NCBI GenBank assembly: GCA_013397795.1
Contig: VZTJ01004492.1
Coordinates: 115,538-179,537, forward strand
Length of the DNA stretch: 64,000 nt
Direction of reading: 5' to 3'
DNA from: Orthonyx spaldingii
Taxonomy: Eukaryota; Chordata; Aves; Passeriformes; Orthonychidae
Numbering within the stretch: the stretch's first letter is position 1; each line of letters starts with the position of its first letter. The position numbers and the translations under genes were made by a program. Shown here one piece after another: positions 35,252 through 48,100 of the stretch. Below the pieces are notes generated by a model. That model searched no databases. It was not told the DNA's origin and saw only the letters and a program-made list of their open reading frames with translations.

Positions 35252-37383
35252 AACTGGTTAGTCATTGGAGCCAGGACTGGTGATCTTCCTTTCTCTATTA
35301 CTTTCATTCTCTCCTGCCTTCTTTAATTTCCCTCTCTTTCCTTTCAGCCTACTCCTTTATCCAAAATCCTGTGCCATGTGTTCATATGGGATACCAGGGA
35401 CTAGCTTATACCAATTTGCATGCCAAGAGTGTAATTTACTGATAGAATTCTGAAAGCTTTTTGGACCCCCTGAATTTGTCATTCCTTTTGACCATGAGCA
35501 TTTATGAATCTTGTGTTCTCCCTTCCCCTTAAGGGTGGAACCTCACAATGAGATAAACATAGACCACCCATGAAACTGAGTGCAAATGCTGTCACAAGTT
35601 CCAACTTCTCTGTATCATCTGGCATACATCCCCCATGCAGCTGACAAATTTTGTTGCTTCACGAAGTTTCATCTCTGCCCTGGTAGCAAGCACATGGCAT
35701 GGTACATATGTCATATGTGTCTGCTCATGGGCTGAGAATTATGACAGCAATCCCGTGTTCAGATCTCACTGCTCTGAGAGTTTCTAGCAGTCGGTCATTG
35801 CTGCCTTCCCCACTCCACTGCAGGATGGTATTTTTTAGCGCCAGTCTACCCTGGAGGGCAGTTTAATATGCAGAACGGCAAACTGAGTCTGAGACACGAG
35901 TACTATCATCTTTTGCCAACACCATGGCTGCTTACGGTAGGCAGCAGTGGTGGGAATGTCTTAGCTTAGCACATCCAGAGTCACAGCTCTCCCTGTCAAA
36001 TAGTTGTTTGGAGATCCCTGTTTACAGAAGATGTGTTTGCCTGCTTTTCTAGTGATATCTGATACATGTCACGTACAGCACTGAGCACCCTGAGACTGAG
36101 CAGGTGTTACTAGGGAAGCCAAGACCCTGTTTGCTCTTGGCCCCAAAAGAAAGTAGTAAGCTGGATGCATGAGTGCTGCAATAGGATATAGGATAGAGTG
36201 GTGCCATAGAGTATGGATGAGAGGCCACTCTGCATGTAACTGGTGGTCTGTGTACTCAGTAACTGGAGGGAAGGAGAAAGAAAGTCAGGAGGAAACCTGT
36301 GCAAGCCTGGTCCTTTGCTCATATGTGTTTGTATGAGGGATGTTCTAGATACATTACCAAGGATTACAATGTCTCTGGAGTTTGCAGTAAATTCGGCAGT
36401 CAGCCCATTAGGTTTACAGAAGAGGATTTACAGTTATTGTGAAACTTCCCAGGAGATGCTGTTATGTATAGTCTTAAGTTTGTCTTAATGTGGAAACAGG
36501 GAACAGCCCTTGAAGGAATGCTTTTATTCTTGAATTTTTGATGTAGAAACGTCTCTGGAATATATCTGCAGCTTTCTTGGCTTTAGTCTTCTCTGCGCTT
36601 TTTTTCTTTGTTTAGTGTCAGTTCAAGGAAACCAGGCATAATAGTTTTCGGTTGTGATTTGTGAGTAGTGTTGCTACTGTGTGAGAAATATACTAGTATC
36701 CTGACAGAAATAAAGTTAGTTATATGATATTATGCGAACTTCATATCTTTGGCTTCTTTTCCTTTACAAATTCATCCTATAAAACTTTGACATGTGCTGC
36801 CTCCCAGCAGAGAGGCTTCTGTAAAAATTACTAAGTGATATGTAATTGTAATCACTTACAGTTACTTCATACACTCACCACCAAGTCAATAGTTTACTGT
36901 TTCCTTGCAAATATGCCTATAGATTATACAAGGTGTCTAGCAGGAGACAAAATCAGACACTAAAAGCTTTTGACAATGGATTTTTCTCAAGACACCAGAT
37001 ATTGATCAATGTTTGCTAGATATGTGTCATGAGATGGTTAATAAAGTATGTTTTCTGTTATCGCAGAGGAAAAAGAAATGTTTTAGTTTATGGAAAGCCA
37101 AGGTCATATTAAAGAGAATGTAGTACATTTTATGTCTTTGCTGGGTACACCTGCAGGGTAGGCACATTTCTAGCATTTATGAAAATGCACTGTGATTACC
37201 AGGCTGGGAGGGACACTGTCACATAGGACAAAGGAGAACAATTCTGGTTTTGGCAGTTCAGGTGCCAAGAAAGCAGGTGAATAAAAGGTGAAGAATATTT
37301 CTCTTATGAGAGGAAGCTGAAGGACTGAGCAGTTGTAGCAACAGAGCAATTTCCACATTTATGCTGTCTATTTGCATCAATGC

Positions 37384-37432
<49 letters not shown>

Positions 37433-38882
37433 GTCTGGTGCCTTTATACTCTCTTTTTCTGAAGAAGTCTGCTTAGCTTTAATGAATCATTTTATGAGTG
37501 CATGTCTCAGCCATGATTTACATGCCCATGTTCACCCAAAAGATCTTGTCCCCTTGAAGTCCTCTAAGACTGTGTTCAAAGCTGCAGCAAGGGTTGAGCC
37601 TTGGCTAATCAACAAAGTAGAGGCAGCAGGCACCACAGGTAGGTGGGTGGCTCGAGTAGTCCACTCCATCACAGGGACATCCAAGTTGTCATGGTCTGTC
37701 TTGCAGAGAGAAGGTTCCCTGCAAGGAGGAAGGGTCTGTTGTGCTAGCTAGAGGCAGAAGAGCAAAGGAAACACCTGATCGAGGCATCCTGTCCCTGTAG
37801 TGCCTATCCTTTCTAGCTGGAAAAGGGGAGCAACAGCTCACAGTCACTCTCTTTGATCCCATCTAGGTGCTCTTCAGCATCACATCAGCCTCATGTGCTT
37901 TTCTGGAAACATCTTACCCAGAGTGATGACTTCTTCTTCAGCTGGAACTTTTAGCTGAAATGGGCAGGTTCCAGAAGGGATGCTGTACAGTACGTTTTTG
38001 AAGTGTAAATGCTGGTTGGGAAAGTTGTCCCAGACTCATGGCGATGATTAAACTGGATGACTGTTATCTGCCCTACAGGTAGCAAATAATGCCTCATTGC
38101 CTAGTACCTCTTTCATTTTGAACAGTTTCTTGGAAAACTCTGTGGTAGCTATATATAAAATGGAGTGCAGAGGTTTCCATTTTAGATTTAATTTTGCACC
38201 TTAATAGCGATGTGCAATAGATTTACCAAACATAGCACTCTCCGGATAAATTTGTGTTTGTTCAGCCTGATGTAGAAAATTTTAAATGCATCTAAATAAT
38301 AACCATTTGCCATAGTTCAGGCTGTAGCTTTCTGGACCACTTTCATGTAAGGCACAGATGCAACAGACAAAACTAACAGATTCCGGGGAGAAACACCAGT
38401 TGTATATTGGGAACAATTAACGATCAGAATGAAAAAAATCCTCCTTAAAATAAAAATTTTGTTCAGGGGTCAAGTACATATTAAAGTAAATATCCACCAC
38501 TTGCCTTATGAAGGTCTGGGACTGATTATGTTTTAAGCCTGAGAAAATCCATTTATTAGAGATGACACAGTTTTAAAAATACACTTGAGTCTCATGCTCG
38601 TGCACCAGTCAGTTTGCAGATACCAGTTTTGTAAAATGCCACTGAAAATGGTGTTTTCACAACCCATCACAATTACAGTCTGTTAATTGACTGCAGCACC
38701 AAGGGATGAGGATTAAGAAAGAGTTTGGGATGTGGAGAAGCGGGCACACCAGGGAGGATGACAGGATACCTGGTGGAATTGGAGGAGGAATTTCTATACT
38801 CTAGCCCTTTCTCTATTATGTAGATAAATAGGCCTTGATTCTAAACAAGATAAGATTCTTGTGGGCCTATTTCAGTGCATTT
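35252..38882. other. Unassigned non-coding sequence
   Basis: About 3.6 kb without a recognised gene. A pyrimidine tract at 35283-35346 ends in tttcag and resembles a splice acceptor, but the sequence behind it soon meets stops and is not protein-like. The GA microsatellite at 37386-37433 is annotated separately. Confidence 0.45.
37386..37433 (+). repeat. (AG)n microsatellite
   Basis: About 48 bases of AG repeat with a single interruption (ggg near 37423). The frame that reads RERERERE through it is an artefact of the repeat. Confidence 0.97.
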
Positions 38883-38887
38883 CTCAG
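38883..38887 (+). repeat. Left target-site duplication (ctcag)
   Basis: This matches exactly the five bases at 39463-39467 on the other side of the minus-strand LTR. Confidence 0.75.
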
Positions 38888-39462
38888 CACTGTGGTTAAC
38901 CCCAGATGGCAACTAAGTACCATGCACCCATTTGTTCACTCCCCTTCCCTGTGATGGTATGGAGAGGAGAATTGGAAAAAGGTAAACCCCATGGGTTGAG
39001 ACAAGAACAGTTTAATGAATAAAATAAAGTAACTATATAATAACAACAACTACAACAACAATAATGGTAAAGAAAAGGGATATAACAAAATGAACAAAAG
39101 AGGAATAAAACTCAATTTTAAACAAGTGATGCACAATAAAATTGCTCACCACCCATTCCTGATCAGTAATTGGTGCCCTCTGGCCAACTTCCCTCAGTTC
39201 AGATAGTAAACATAAATTTCTGTGATATGGAATATCCCTTTGGTCAGTTCATGTTGTCTGTCCTGGCCATGCTCCCTCTCAGCTTCTTGTGCACCTGCCT
39301 ACTGGCAGAGCACATGAAACCGGAGAAGTCTTTGTCCTAGAGTAAGTGTTTCTTAATAACAGCTAAAACATCAGTGTCTTATCAACATTATTCTCACAGT
39401 AAATGCAAACCACAGCACCAGGTACTAGAGAAAAATTAACTATCCCAGTTGAAATCAGGACA
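38888..39462 (-). mobile_element. Solo LTR, ERVL-type (minus strand)
   Basis: Read on the minus strand, it starts TGTCCTGATTTCAACTGGGA and continues with GAATAATGTTGATAAGACAC, AGCTGAGAGGGAGCATGGCC, CTGACCAAAGGGATATTCCA and GGTGGTGAGCAATTTTATTG. It then has a TTGTTGTTATTATA-rich stretch, a CATTAAACTG poly(A) region, CTCAACCCATGGGGTTTACC and CTTAGTTGCCATCTGGGGTT. This is the familiar order of a very common avian ERVL LTR. The 5-bp duplication ctcag flanks it. Its last bases have lost the canonical CA end, probably by mutation. At 575 bp without internal retroviral sequence, it is a solo LTR. Confidence 0.93.
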
Positions 39463-39467
39463 CTCAG

Positions 39468-42400
39468 GAAGCAAGAAACATGATAATGAATGCACCAGAC
39501 CTCGTCTGAAAACTGGCAGCAACTGTAAAGACAAGGGCCGCTGAGTTGGTTTGTGTCTGTTGAAGAATTTGACTCATTATGCCTGTGTTGCACAGAGCAG
39601 GAACCTCCTCCCTGGGACCTCCTGTCTTCACAGGAGTTTGTAATTAAACTGCCCCTCAGAGTTCTGCAACTTTTCAGCAGCATTCCAGGCAGTTCACTGC
39701 TTATGCAAAAGCTATTGATTTTTATTGGATCAGCAAAGACAAGCCCCAGACTGTGGCTCATCATCCCCAGACCCCTTTGATGGATGTCTTAGGCCCAGTT
39801 TCACCAATCTTTTGTGGACTGTGCACCAGTTCTGCAAGTTCACCTGACCCTGGAGCCTTAAATGGACTGGTCCTTGATGCAGCACTGCCTGGCTCAGAAG
39901 TCTCTAATGCCTTTTTGCTATAATATATATATTTATGTTTGTATATTTGTATATTTGTGTATTTCTATATTTCTATTTGTATTTGTATTTACACTTATTT
40001 ACACATACGTATGAGTGGCTAGGAGAAGGAAAACAAAAGTAGCAGAGTAAACAGGCAGCAAGTCCATGCTGAACTGAACTACAAGTTTGTCAATCTCTTG
40101 TCCAGGTCACTGCCCTTAGGACTTGCCAGCACCACTCATTCTGTGTTCTTCTGCTGGGCCAAAGGGACCTATATATAGTAGTAGAATATTCCTAGGATTT
40201 GATTCCTACTCAACATTTTCATTCCCTCCTTCTGCCTTGTCTCATGCAGAATGACAGAATTTGGCCTACAGATGTGCCTGAGCAATTCCACAAAGTGTGG
40301 CATTGCGTTGCACTCAAGGGAGGTTTTGCACTGTCAGCCATCACTCTGACTAGCTTCCAGTGAGGCCAACTCCATGCACATGAGAACAGCAGCATCAGAA
40401 AAGATGGTAGGAGTCGTTGTTAAAGAAGGAGAAAGAAAGAAAAAAAAAAGGCTTACTTGGCACTCTGTGTCATGGCAGCTGGGTGTCCTCTGTCTCCAGT
40501 CTACCAGCTTCTGAATGAGTTACATATGGATCTTTGAGCAATGCACAGGGTTCATAAAACAGTAATATTCCTTCATGAATATTTCAGTAATTTCATCAGA
40601 TTACATACACAATGTTATTTGTTCCCTATAGTCTCATCACTATGTCTTTTTCTGTGATTGTAACAGTATGTAGTGTAGCTCTGTTTTCCTTCACAACTGG
40701 GCGATAGCTTTCTATAACAATTAGTGATATGGGTGTCTCTGTTTCCTAATTTCTGAATGAAATATGATCTTACTTTAATTAGTCAGTTCCTAGACTTTTT
40801 TAACAAAATCGGATATTATTATCAACTCCTGCACCAGAAAATGCTTTCCAAAGCTGAGACATCTTCTTCTACTTTTGGCAGGTGTAGCCTAGGAAGAGAC
40901 ATTGGGTTCTTGTGATTTTTGAAAAAGTTTTTTGTTGGGGGAAGAATACTCTGGCCTTAACATCTCCTGTGATGTCCATGCAGAATAATTTTCAGTAGCA
41001 GGGAGGCCACTGCCATCTCTGTCTTTATTGCTGATTTGCATGTCTTCTTCATGGCTGAGCACTAGCTCTGCCACTTTCCATGCTGCTTACAGTGACAGTG
41101 TTATTATATAGACTTTTCAATACTTTGCCCAGACATTATTGCTTCTAGCACTGCATGGCTTCCAAGACCTGACAGATGTCTATTGCCTTTTTGCAAGCAC
41201 AAATCCATCTCCCTTAATAACCTCTCCCCAGCCTCTTATCAGGCTCATGGAAAACAATTTTGTCTCTAAGCATATATTTTTCAGTAATCTCACACTGCTG
41301 CTGCTACTTGTTCTGTTTCGGTTTGGCTGTATATGTGTCAATTCCATTTGTTACAACATGATGAGGCAAAAATTGGTGCTTCTCAGATACAATGTTCAAT
41401 TTAGGGTTACAGAGTTTCCTAAATATTTTTAAAATGTCCAGCAAAATAAATCTGTCTTCTAGTTGCTGTGTTGATAGACTTCAAAAATTTCCTCACTCAC
41501 TGTGTAGAGAGAAACCCATGAACCATGTTGCTTGAAAATTTTCTCCTATTTCACTTAACTTTTAGGCTTTCGTTACCTAGGTAAAAGCATTGACCCCCTT
41601 TCTCCAGTTCTCTCCTGTCATCCAGGAAATGTAGTGGCTGCCTGAATAAGTCTGGGATGTACTGCTTTGGCTTTGGGCTACACAACAAGTTTTGTGTTTT
41701 TCACTCCCTCTGTTCTCTTTTAAAATCAAATGTTGGAATCCCATGGTCCATAATATGAATATTGTCAGTATGATCATAATACACTAGGTAAATTTGGGTC
41801 TATTACTACACTAAGCTTTTATTAATGTTTCATAAGCTTGTGAGTGAAATGCAATATCCCTGTTTTGGCTCTGGTTATAATTTCCCCCTCTTCATGCATA
41901 TCTATCCTGTAGCCTGTAGGAAGCAGGATTGGAACATATCGGGGTGCAGGCAGGTGGTGGATCAGTCTCAAGCCTGCTTGAGCAGGTCTGCTGGAGGGCA
42001 ACATGCCATCCCACTACACCAAACTGCAGAGGGACACTGACCATTCCCTTCACAGGACACAGGGTGGAAAGCAGAGTCATCATGACCTCACCTGGTTCCT
42101 GGTTATGGTGGAAATAAGTGGCAGCAGCAGGGTATTGCAACTTCATTGATCCTTGAGTCAATTCTGCCAGTGAGGCCTAATGGGTGGAAACACGAAATCC
42201 ATAATTTCTGCTCAGGGTACAAAAGCAGAAGTAGCAGTTGCAAATTAAAAATATGCAAGTGCATTTGGGCAGGCAGGGAAGGAAGGTGAATACTTACTTT
42301 AGCAAGTGAAAGGGGCGTTACCTTACAGATTTGCACACACTCCTAGCTGATAGCAGACCACAGATCCTGTCCTGTCTGTCCCTGTATCATCAACGGCCTC

Positions 42401-44604
42401 AGCCAAAGACACAAGAAAAACAGACAAGGACTTTTAACTGCAATAGAGTCATTGTTCCATACCAGATCTGACTGTATTTTGAAGTTCACTGCATAGTGAA
42501 CAATGACAGTTGTAGGAAGCAGAGGTGTGTGTGGTCATTTTGGGAAAAGCTCTTGTGTAAGCAGGACTGGTCCTGCTTTCCCTGTGGGTTTGCCTTCATG
42601 CCCAGACATTTGTGAGAGCTCCAGCTGAGGCCAGCAACTGTGTGGACAGCACAGTGCAAATCTCTCAGAGTAGCCAGGCTGGCACCATAGAGGCTAGTGC
42701 TGCTCCTCTGCGTTCATGGTCTCCTTCTTTTGCAGCCTCACTGCATGCAACCTGTTGTGGTCAGCATGGCAGCCACAGCCTGAAGCCTCAACAGCAGCAT
42801 CCCTGTTCACCCACCACTGCATCTCATCTATTCCTGGGACAACAGCCCTGCGATGGGCAGGACCAGTTCCAGCAGCCACATCCTTCTCGCAGTCAGGTCT
42901 TTCATAAGGATGCATCCAGCATAACATAGTTCCACCTTCCCAGGTAGAAACATCAGCCATGTGTGAGTGAAAAAGGTGAAGAGGGTCATGTTTTAACTTT
43001 TTATAAGAGAGGCTAAGTGAGGTCGAGGTTTGTAAAAGATGTCAGACTGATGCTGGGTTCTTGTCAGTTGTTGGCCTTACATGAGTGGAGTCTCAGACAT
43101 TAGGTATTGTTAGGTGTATACAGACAGACTCACCACAGCCCATGGCCAAATGCTGTGGCAAAAGTGATGAGCCTGAAGGAAGAGCTGTTCTAAGAGATGA
43201 TGCTGGTATAGCACCCATGCCCTGGTTTTTTCTTTATTTTGAGTAAGCTCTGAATTTGTGTTAAACCTGTTAGTGGTCCTCTCCTCCTCCTTTTTTATTT
43301 TTTTTTGTACCTCTCCCTTTGTCTTCCTGTAGGATATACCTGTAGGATGTGTGTATAGATAAACTATTATACTCATGTTATATAGCTTATCTGAAGAAAT
43401 AAAGGTGAGTTTTTGCAGCACAGGAGAGATGGTAGGAAGATACATTCCAAGTGGTTTAGATCTCAAAGAAAGACTTATGAACTCAATTTCCAATAATGAC
43501 ATATAATTTAATAGTGAGCTTAATGACAATTTAAAGAAATGAAAATTAGTGTAAAGCTTATGGCCTGTAGGTACAAATCTGCCCTTTTCTGTCCCCTCTC
43601 TGCTCTGTAACTCAGATTCTGTTTCCTAGTTTCTTTACTGTTCTTCATGTATTTTCTTTCAATTTTATGTTGATCTTAAACATTATGAAGCCTTTGCCTT
43701 CTTTCTGAACTCTTGGAGGCAAAAGTATAGAGGGAGTAAACAACTTAACTAGGGCTATCCTTAAACAGAAGTATTTAAACAAGCACCTAGGGTGAAATAA
43801 TTCCTGGAACAGGATATGACAGGACCATGAGATTATGTGGAACTGTCTGCACAAGGAGTAGATGATAGCTCTCTCTGTCTGAGTTCAGATCTCTTGGGAA
43901 GGCACAGAGACAGGTAGCCTAGATTTGTGGTGGTGCTAATATGGCACAAAGGCTTTGGGTTCAGAGCTGTCTTTTAACCAGACATCTCAGACATCAGTTA
44001 TCTCTGTCAAGTGCCTTGCAGAGCATTGTTTCTAGTTTTCTCTCTACATGATAGATTCCCCATTCCTGTATTACAAACCAGAACTGACTGAGATCTTAGA
44101 CTAACTCTGTCATCCTTGGAATTGCCTCTACTGCCCTATTCCCCTGCACACTTTCCCTCCTGTTGAAGAAGTACATGGTGGGGGAGGGTAGCATGAGGAC
44201 GTATTACATAACTTGGTTCTGCATTTGTGTTGCTAGTGGTTACCTTCTGAAGTCTGGTATTACCAAACCCATTTCAAGTCCCCTGACACCTGTACAGTTG
44301 AAGTGGAATGAAGCATTATAGTATTATCAGATTAGTCACAGAGTGCATTTGTAATGCACATAGATTAGTAATTAAAAGGTAGCTTCAGTTGTCTAGATGG
44401 GTCAGAAGATTCTAATTTTCCAGGGTCCTCCCTGTAGAAAGAATACCAGGAGCAGCCTTTAAGGTGTCATTAGAATTACACAACGTGAGTCTCCTGTGTC
44501 AAGATGCTTTCTCCTGAATGAACTAGCAAACACCAGCATTTTTCTCAAATTAAGTGAGTCAAATTCAGATCAGCACTGGCATCTCTCTAAGTGGTCCTTC
44601 ATAA
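39468..44604. other. Unassigned non-coding sequence
   Basis: About 5.1 kb without a recognised gene. It contains an AT-rich low-complexity block (39920-40007), a (GAAA)/A-rich patch at about 40430-40450, and a relatively GC-rich segment at 42600-42960 with overlapping open frames on both strands of up to 105 codons, which I do not recognise. Nothing convincingly coding was seen. Confidence 0.45.
39920..40007 (+). repeat. AT-rich low-complexity repeat (TATTTGTA-like)
   Basis: An irregular array of tatttgtat and tatttctat units follows a short (TA)n run. It grew by local slippage. Confidence 0.85.
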
Positions 44605-44609
44605 GTAAC
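44605..44609 (+). repeat. Left target-site duplication (gtaac)
   Basis: The five bases gtaac directly precede TGTTGAGG and recur exactly at 45159-45163, right after CCTTGGCA. Confidence 0.75.
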
Positions 44610-45158
44610 TGTTGAGGATGGAGTAATGCACTTCACTCACAAGAGAGAAACAACAATATACTTCATTGATATAAAGTAGTAAGTTAACAAAGTTTAATGG
44701 AAAAGTGGCAAGGGTTTAATAAGATTTAATGGCATGGTACACTTTATTATTAATTTCATAGGGACAGGGCTAGACAAAACTGTCAGGAAAATCCTACCAC
44801 TGAGTCATAAGGCTCGGAAAGGACCCCACAGCTTTCTAAACTTCTCAGAAATGAGTCTAGGTGCACCCAGCTTCAATTCTAGCCCTACACTTGGTCAAAG
44901 GTTTATGTCTAAAGAGTTATATGAACACAATCAACTCTTTATATCACTTAGCTAAAATTCCACAGTTTAGCATGCTGTTAATCGCTTACCAAGAATCTGC
45001 CAAGGAATGTCTCAGCCTCAAAGAGTAACCTGGAGAGGTGTCTCTGCTAAAGAGGGCATGTTGTTATGCAGCCGGCTGCTATGCAGGAGACCACACTAGC
45101 CCTGGTCTCTCCACTATTTATAGAGGAAGATGAATAGGGAGATAGAAACACCTTGGCA
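44610..45158 (-). mobile_element. Solo LTR, ERVL-like by duplication length (minus strand)
   Basis: This 549-bp element has TG...CA termini, TGTTGAGGATGG at the left and ACACCTTGGCA at the right on the plus strand. It is flanked by the exact 5-bp duplication gtaac. On the minus strand it has a TATA-like TGATATAAAGAG (44936-44947), then TAATAATAAA, which carries the AATAAA poly(A) signal at 44743-44748, then an AT-rich tail. That is the normal LTR order in the minus orientation. A second TATA-like CTATAAATAG lies at 45114-45123, near the 5' edge. I do not recognise the family by name, so the call rests on structure. The plus-strand frame at 44734-44955 lies inside it and is not a gene. Confidence 0.75.
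44743..44748 (-). promoter_or_regulatory. LTR poly(A) signal AATAAA (minus strand)
   Basis: Minus-strand AATAAA lies about 195 bp downstream of the LTR's TATA-like box and about 135 bp before its 3' end. It could end antisense transcripts crossing the locus. Confidence 0.5.
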
Positions 45159-45163
45159 GTAAC

Positions 45164-48100
45164 AGTGTTTCAGCTGGTAGAAACTGTTTTACTAGAATGC
45201 TTCACTTCAGTTCCCTTGACCTTACCTTTCCAATAAACATGTCTTCTGCTCTTTGCAGTGTTCAAGTTCCAGGAAGATTCAATGCCATGCAGAGACCCAA
45301 GTCATAAGTAATCTTTTAGAGGCCAGTCATTGTTTTGACTGTCTGCAGTTGAATTCCTCCCTGAGTCCTGTCAGTGAACCATCCCACCAGCTTCATTTGG
45401 TTGTCATGGCAAGTGGTCAAGGCATGATGCAGCTGAGTTCACCAAGAATGTCTGTAGCACCTTGTTCTGTCAGAAGTTTTCTTGCTGTGATGTTCAGCAG
45501 GAAGCCATGTATTAGTGCCCTACCTCCTTTACATTGTTTTATGGTGCTATGCCTGGCGTTACCTGCTACTCACTAATAGTGTAGGACATATTCAAATTTT
45601 TCAAACTGCTCTGGTTTCTGTTCAACTCCCATCTTTTAAGTAAGTCTGTCACTCAGAAACAAGATACTTTCTTTTCACATTGGGAACCACAAATTTGGTG
45701 TTCCTTCATCACATTACTCTAGTGTTGCTTCTGATCCTATTTTAACAAAAAGTCACTAAATTGCTTGAATTACTGCACTGCTTCTTTTCTCTAGGGCTTC
45801 ATTTGCTCTGAATGTATAGAGGAAACTGTTTGGTTTCTAAGTGGCAATACATTCTGTGTGGAAGAGCTCTAATTCTTCACATCTGGGTTTTTCAGGTTCT
45901 GTTTGACTTCTACAGGAGGTTTGAGAAGACTTTAAGCACCCCTCAAGGCTTTAAGCCTTATTCTGTAGGTCTACTCACTGGTCAGTGATGCTAGGAAACC
46001 TTTTGTATATAAGGCATATCCCATGACTCTGTATACTTTGCACAATGCCCCTGTTCATGTGTAATGGAAGCAAAGCTGAGGAAGGCCTTTGCAGTCCAGT
46101 TATTTTTCTATTTGCTGTAGTTAGCTGCAAGACCAAGAAAATTGTTGGATGATCTTTCAGTGCTGTTCTCAGAGGGCTTAGAAGGTGCTCAGCCTAGCTA
46201 CTATCCTAGATATACTTACTGAAGTTGCACTGAGTCTGTTGCTTACAGTGAAATTTCAGGGACTCTGAGCTGGTTGAAACTCTTTCTGGAGATGCATGAA
46301 TTTCACTCCCACTGAAGCTGAAGTTTTCAATGGATTCAGACTGTTAAACTACATTTAAACAGTGCAATTTGCACAAATTTTCCACCAAATACTTTCATCC
46401 AAATTGCCCACAACTGGCCAAATTATCCTCCAGTTTATTGCGCTAATTTGTGACATTTAGGTGGTTCAAAGGAACTGAGAATAAAATATAGTCTAAGCCT
46501 AAAAAAGTCTTGTAGTCTAGTCAAATAATTATTATTAATCTATTAAATGACCTAACATTTATATTTCAAATTATATACAGTTAGTTTTCCCAGTCCATGT
46601 CTGATTTCACCATTTATGGTGACTTTTTTATATTGAAGGCTTGTCATTTGCTCTCTGTGCTACAGCTGAAGCTGACATTACTCAGATTGTAAGGTTGCAT
46701 TCATTCACTGACCGGTAGCTGACCTTGGTGAGTTTTAGTAACCCTGTTATAAATCTGATTATATTTCTATTTTCAAGTCCTCTGCTCTCTTCCTATGCCT
46801 GTGCACCTCTATGCTACATTTTTATTCTAGGCTGATAAGTAGTTAGATAGAATAACTATTTGCTATTGCTATCTCTCTTTCAAAGGCAGACATAACGTTT
46901 GGGGTCCCGTCCCTGTGAAGGCTGTATAGTTCAGGCACCCAGCTGCCGTTTGTGTTCAACATTTTTCTCATTTATCAATATCAATGTCCAGAAGACATCA
47001 ATAAAAAGCAATATAGCTACTCTTCCCATGAAGAAATCCTTTTACTTTATTTGTTTATTGCAATGCAGTGTGAAGCATCCTGAATACCTGTGGTTTTGGG
47101 GTCCTTTAAAAATGACTTTTCATGGTGTTTTCAACTAATTCAATTCTCTTTTGTGCATTGAAACTTTTGTTTTTTAAAAAAACTAAGAGTTCTCTTCTAG
47201 TTACTGAAAAAAAATGCTGTATACCTCAGTCACTTTGTTTTAAATAGATAAACTGTTCTCATTGGTGTTACCTCCTTTTTCTTTCTTTTCCCAATAACTA
47301 TCCTGAAACAGACTTGAGCTACTAGATTACAGAGGTTCACACTTAGGATATCATACTTACTACATGTCCATATTTGCAGAAAAGTCCTTTTTATTGTCCC
47401 TTTCATTTAACAATGTTACTTTTCTACTTTTTTATATATACATATAAAGGAATCTTGCAGATTTTATAGGACTTGGCTTTGTTACTCTGCTTCTTAATTC
47501 AACTGTGTTCAGCTGAATTAGAACAAGGCCAACAGCATTGCAAGACTGTCTTCCTGAATATGGAAGTGAAAAGGAACAGTAGATGTTCAATTTCTGAAAA
47601 GGCTGAGAGAAAAGCCTTACTTAGGAAACAGCCATTTCCTGGGAAAGAAAACAGTGCAAGAACTGCACAGAAAAGGAAAGAGTACTAGTTGGGTACAGAA
47701 TATGAATTGCTAAAGGACTGCACATCTGGGCAAACCCATGTTCATGTTCAGAGTTGCAGCAGCAAGAAACAGCTGCAACTTTGTGCAGAACTATTTTGGG
47801 ATCTTGCTTCCTCAGACAGAGATGGCTGTTTGCCAAAGCATCTCAATTTAAGTTCTTCCTCAGATATTTGTGTGAATGGTAGGAAAACACAGTTTTCCAG
47901 CAAATATGTTTTAACTTTTTTTGTGTGTAAAAAGTGTTACCCTTTGTTCTTACAGCTTCCTTATATTATAGAACCTCTGGTGAAATCTTGTGAGGTGTTT
48001 TCCCAGCCTGGACAGTCCCTTGGGGAAAATGGGTCAACTTCTCAGATAATGTCTTTTCTTTCATGGTAGCTATGGTAACAGTGGCACCTGAACTCAGACT

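Noticed and set aside
35279..35350. Pyrimidine tract ending tttcag, a possible splice acceptor
   Set aside because: The downstream sequence meets stops early in all frames or lacks protein character, and no donor fits.
37380..37751. A 123-codon frame starting with RERERE repeats
   Set aside because: The start is the GA microsatellite read as codons, and the rest has no protein-like signature.
42612..42960. Overlapping frames of 105 and 88 codons in a GC-richer patch
   Set aside because: Frames are open on both strands because of base composition, and neither translation resembles a known domain.
46897..46915. Sequence tttggggtcccgtccc resembling a retroviral primer-binding site
   Set aside because: It does not match any tRNA 3' end I know over 18 bases, and no LTR end in TG...CA style or gag-like sequence adjoins it.
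47473..47688. Short frame with a signal-peptide-like start (ALLLCFLIQLCSA)
   Set aside because: The first codon is TTG, not ATG, no cysteine-pattern or family match follows, and no promoter is visible.
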